From Temnothorax longispinosus (Eukaryota > Arthropoda > Insecta > Hymenoptera > Formicidae), in the NCBI RefSeq assembly GCF_030848805.1, contig NC_092366.1, forward strand, positions 558,001-622,000: 64,000 nucleotides of DNA. The letters are read 5' to 3'. The translations under genes were made by a program, and so were the position numbers. Below the pieces are notes generated by a model that saw nothing but the letters and a program-made list of their open reading frames with translations, did no database searches and was not told the origin of the DNA. This document shows positions 61,138 to 64,000 of this stretch, piece after piece. Each line of letters opens with the position of its first letter. Within the stretch, counting starts at the first letter, position 1.

Positions 61138-64000
61138 ATTTACTTTTTATCTTTTTCTAATTCTAAACACATATATATATATAGAAATAGCTTCACAACT
61201 AGATAGAATGATAAAGAGTATATAAGTAATTTAAGATATAAAGAAGAATGTACGCGGTTGTACAATAGCTTCTCTCGAGCGATCGCGAGTAGGGCGGAAG
61301 GTGAGAGGAAAACGGAGATCGGGAAAAGTAGGGTTGCGGAGGCCGCGAATGCACATATAGATATAACGCTTTGCGAGTTCAGAAACTGCCCCGCTTCCTG
61401 AAATGGTTCGGCGGCTTTACCATGGTTTAATGGCGGCCCGAGAGTCCCATGTACGGTCCGCTTTGCAATATCGCGTGTTCAGCTGTGATAATTAAGTGTT
61501 ACGGTTCTTGGTTCGTTATCCACTTAGTCGCCGCAATTACACGCTGGATTACGCCGCACATTCGGTAAGCAAAGTAGCAATTTGTTCCAAAGCGCCGGCA
61601 ATCCGGATGAAGTATGACACTGTGCGGCCGCGTGACCCGATTAAGACGGTTATTACATCTAAGAGTCGTTATTTCTCTTTCCAATGATAATATTCACGAG
61701 GACACATGTATTTCTGTGACGAAATTAATAATGGGCGCTCCGATTTCTGCCGAGAAAATTAATAATGGGTCGCCGCGAATCGCGACAATAAATTAAGCAA
61801 ATATATGCAAATTTATTGAGGCTGATAAATTTGTAACGTTTACTAACGGAGATAAACTTTTATATAACTTTTTTATAGTAGAGAGTAAAGAAATTATTAT
61901 TTTTAAATAAAAATCAACTCTGTAACTATTTTATAACATATGTCATGTATTAACTGTTTTTGACGGCATATTAAGTACGGACGTGGATCGATAAAGAATG
62001 CAAGAGAAGTATATACAGAAGAATATTTTCTATTTAATGTATACAGATCGAAGATATAAAATATTTGATAGACAATAGACAGCTTTAACGATTACTGTAT
62101 AATATTCAAGAATAGAGATTAGCCGCCTTCCCCTGGTTACTTTCTCCCTTTCTCTCCCTTTCACTTTCCCTATCTTTTCTTCTCTTTTGAACAACGAGAT
62201 TATCAACTATTTATAATAGTTCTTTTTTTTCAGCGGCTTATAAACATGTACAACATTAAAATCTTGATTGAATCAAAGACAATAGCGAGACTTTACGTGC
62301 GTACGTATATGTACGTGTGGACGCACACGTATGGCTAAAGTTGCAACTTTTTTTGTGGTATTTGCGGATACTGCTACTCCCTTCTTTGATTCAATCCTCG
62401 AGTGACTTTTTGATTCTGTCCGAACAAGATTAGCGATAATACAGTCGTGATAACATTACTTACACTGCATGTCAAAATAGTATCGAGAGAGTGGCGATCG
62501 TTGCTGTTGGGCAAAAATAACTTTCGCTACACACTTTTGTTACATCTCATCTACAGCTCGACATATAATCTGCTTTCAGCTACGTAAAATATAGATAGAC
62601 TTATGTACAGTGTATTTAAACAAACTTCTATCTTCTCGTTTTAAACACAGTTGCGATTATTAGCGTAATCTAGAAGTCTATACATCTGCGAAAGTCAAAG
62701 TCTTGCCCAACAGTCATTGCCGCGCACTTAAGTCTCTGCATTAGTATGGTTGATACTTAGTTAACATTTACTCACAACCAGCTGATGATTTGTGATCGAT
62801 TAGCTTTCCGCTTTAATTTAGTCGAAGGAACATCATTGCACACACTTACAGATACACGGTCGACACGCAACTCCATCCTTGTACGCTCGCCCTTGCATAG
62901 CCACTCACACGCGATAATAGTAATATTTCATATATTAAACATGTATTAACGGTTAATTGCTAGTGACAAACAAATCAAGCGTTTGTATATGTACAAAGAT
63001 TTTGAACTCTTAACGTGAGGAGAATCGGAAATGTATATGTATTCGCAAAGTCACGCGTGAAAATGTAAAGAAGCTAAATTTTAGCTAGAAATATAGATGT
63101 CCAAAGTAGTAGAGGTAAAGGTTCGAATATATTTTCAAACCTTTTGCTTGAAAGTTCTAAAAAACCGTAGACATTTTTTTCGAAATTCTAAGTGATTACT
63201 ATTTCTTGTTTGAAAGATCGAACACAAATTTCCGAAATATTTCTTTATGCTGTTGCGTATCCTTTTAGAAAAAAAATGTCCTTTTGTCGTTTAATATCTG
63301 CTTCTCATTGAATTAACGAGAAAAGTGTGAAAGTCCGCGAAGTAGAATCCCGCGGATATCAAGACATTCAAAAAGTTATGGCCAGAGATACGCATTGCGA
63401 AAACTCGAAGGGGATCTAAAGCCCTACTTGCACTCTCTTTCAACAATATGCTTCTCGCGCGTCTACTTCGAGTGCTATACTCAAAAAAATAGAAAGGAGA
63501 ATGTGCACGAAACTTTTTACTCTTGCGCACGTACGCTATTTCCCTACTAAAAATTCTTTCCTATCGCGAATCTCTCTAACCTTTTGTACGCACTTAACCC
63601 GTATGACTGGAAATGGACCAAAAAGATTCCGCCGTATGTGAACGTAATACAAATAACGTATATCGATCTCAACGTTTATATTTATAAATATGTGTGATTT
63701 TTAAAATTTGCTTAGAAATATGTCTTTTAAAAATGAATTGATTGCAATGGGTTTTAAATTAATTGCCGAATATTAAATATCTAAATATTTTTGGAGAAAA
63801 AGAATTGCAACTGCAAATCATTTCTTTCATTAATTTACTCCACTTTGCGTCTGCACCTCCGTTAATTTGTGCATAATAGAGAAACAGTTAAAGATTTTTA
63901 CAAGTCTTGCTCTCTTCTGTCTTACGCTTACGTTTACCGATAAGTAATTCTTTTACTTTTTTTTGGTTTGGTCTTGCGGGAGAATAGATCCTTATCGTGT
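61138..64000. other. right-hand stretch without a recognised gene
   Basis: No exon with recognisable protein features on either strand. A 13-nt inverted pair GATTGAATCAAAG / CTTTGATTCAATC lies near 62265 and 62386 and could form a long-looped hairpin. If the region at 59800-60520 is a promoter, this would be its first intron. Confidence 0.45.

Noticed and set aside
62101..62900. Possible 3' UTR of a minus-strand gene.
   Set aside because: Only general base composition suggests it; no poly(A) context or coding exon could be tied to it.

Overview
The window is eukaryotic, nuclear and almost certainly from an insect. It has a multi-exon gene with GT-AG introns, many microsatellites, small inverted-repeat DNA transposons (MITEs) and one LINE fragment. 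The gene is a member of the arthropod dpr (defective proboscis extension response) family of two-Ig-domain neuronal surface proteins. The CpG-rich patches alternating with AT-rich stretches suit Hymenoptera, perhaps an ant, but that placement is inference. I see no tRNA, rRNA, CRISPR array or bacterial-type operon.

Layout. 1-8661: probably intron upstream of the first visible dpr exon; the signal-peptide exon was not found and is probably left of the window. It holds a degenerate ~100-bp tandem repeat (1426-1830), a ~630-bp inverted-repeat element (3113-3743), a MITE (5971-6232) and a pre-miRNA-like hairpin (6952-7053). 8662-34233: five dpr exons on the plus strand (8662-8831, 11512-11722, 12224-12335, 12683-12861, 34124-34233), whose phases join without a break. 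They encode two Ig domains and a C-terminal hydrophobic tail of the kind that directs GPI anchoring. The last intron is about 21 kb, so the anchor exon is isolated from the Ig exons. Its donor lies in a 4-nt tandem pair (GTGGGTGAGT) that could switch the tail.

34234-54619: no recognisable gene; MITEs, microsatellites and chance ORFs. 54620-55130: a 5'-truncated RTE-type LINE on the minus strand with a 12-bp target-site duplication. 55274-55868: a broken minus-strand gene with three BED-type zinc fingers. 56572-56719: a hairpin MITE. 58317-58401: a perfect 38-bp-stem hairpin. 59800-60520: a promoter-like region with two perfect CRE sites and two CAGGTA sites. 60371-61000: an imperfect tandem duplication (period about 300 bp) whose right breakpoint falls inside a MITE. 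The two copies share a 23-bp block across a possible splice donor, suggesting duplicated non-coding first exons of a gene off the right edge. 61138-64000: nothing recognised.

The only gene with firm functional support is dpr. The rest is regulatory-looking sequence and transposable-element debris. No new multi-gene system is visible; the best leads are the tandem donor, the two hairpins, the BED-finger relic and the duplicated exon-like unit.
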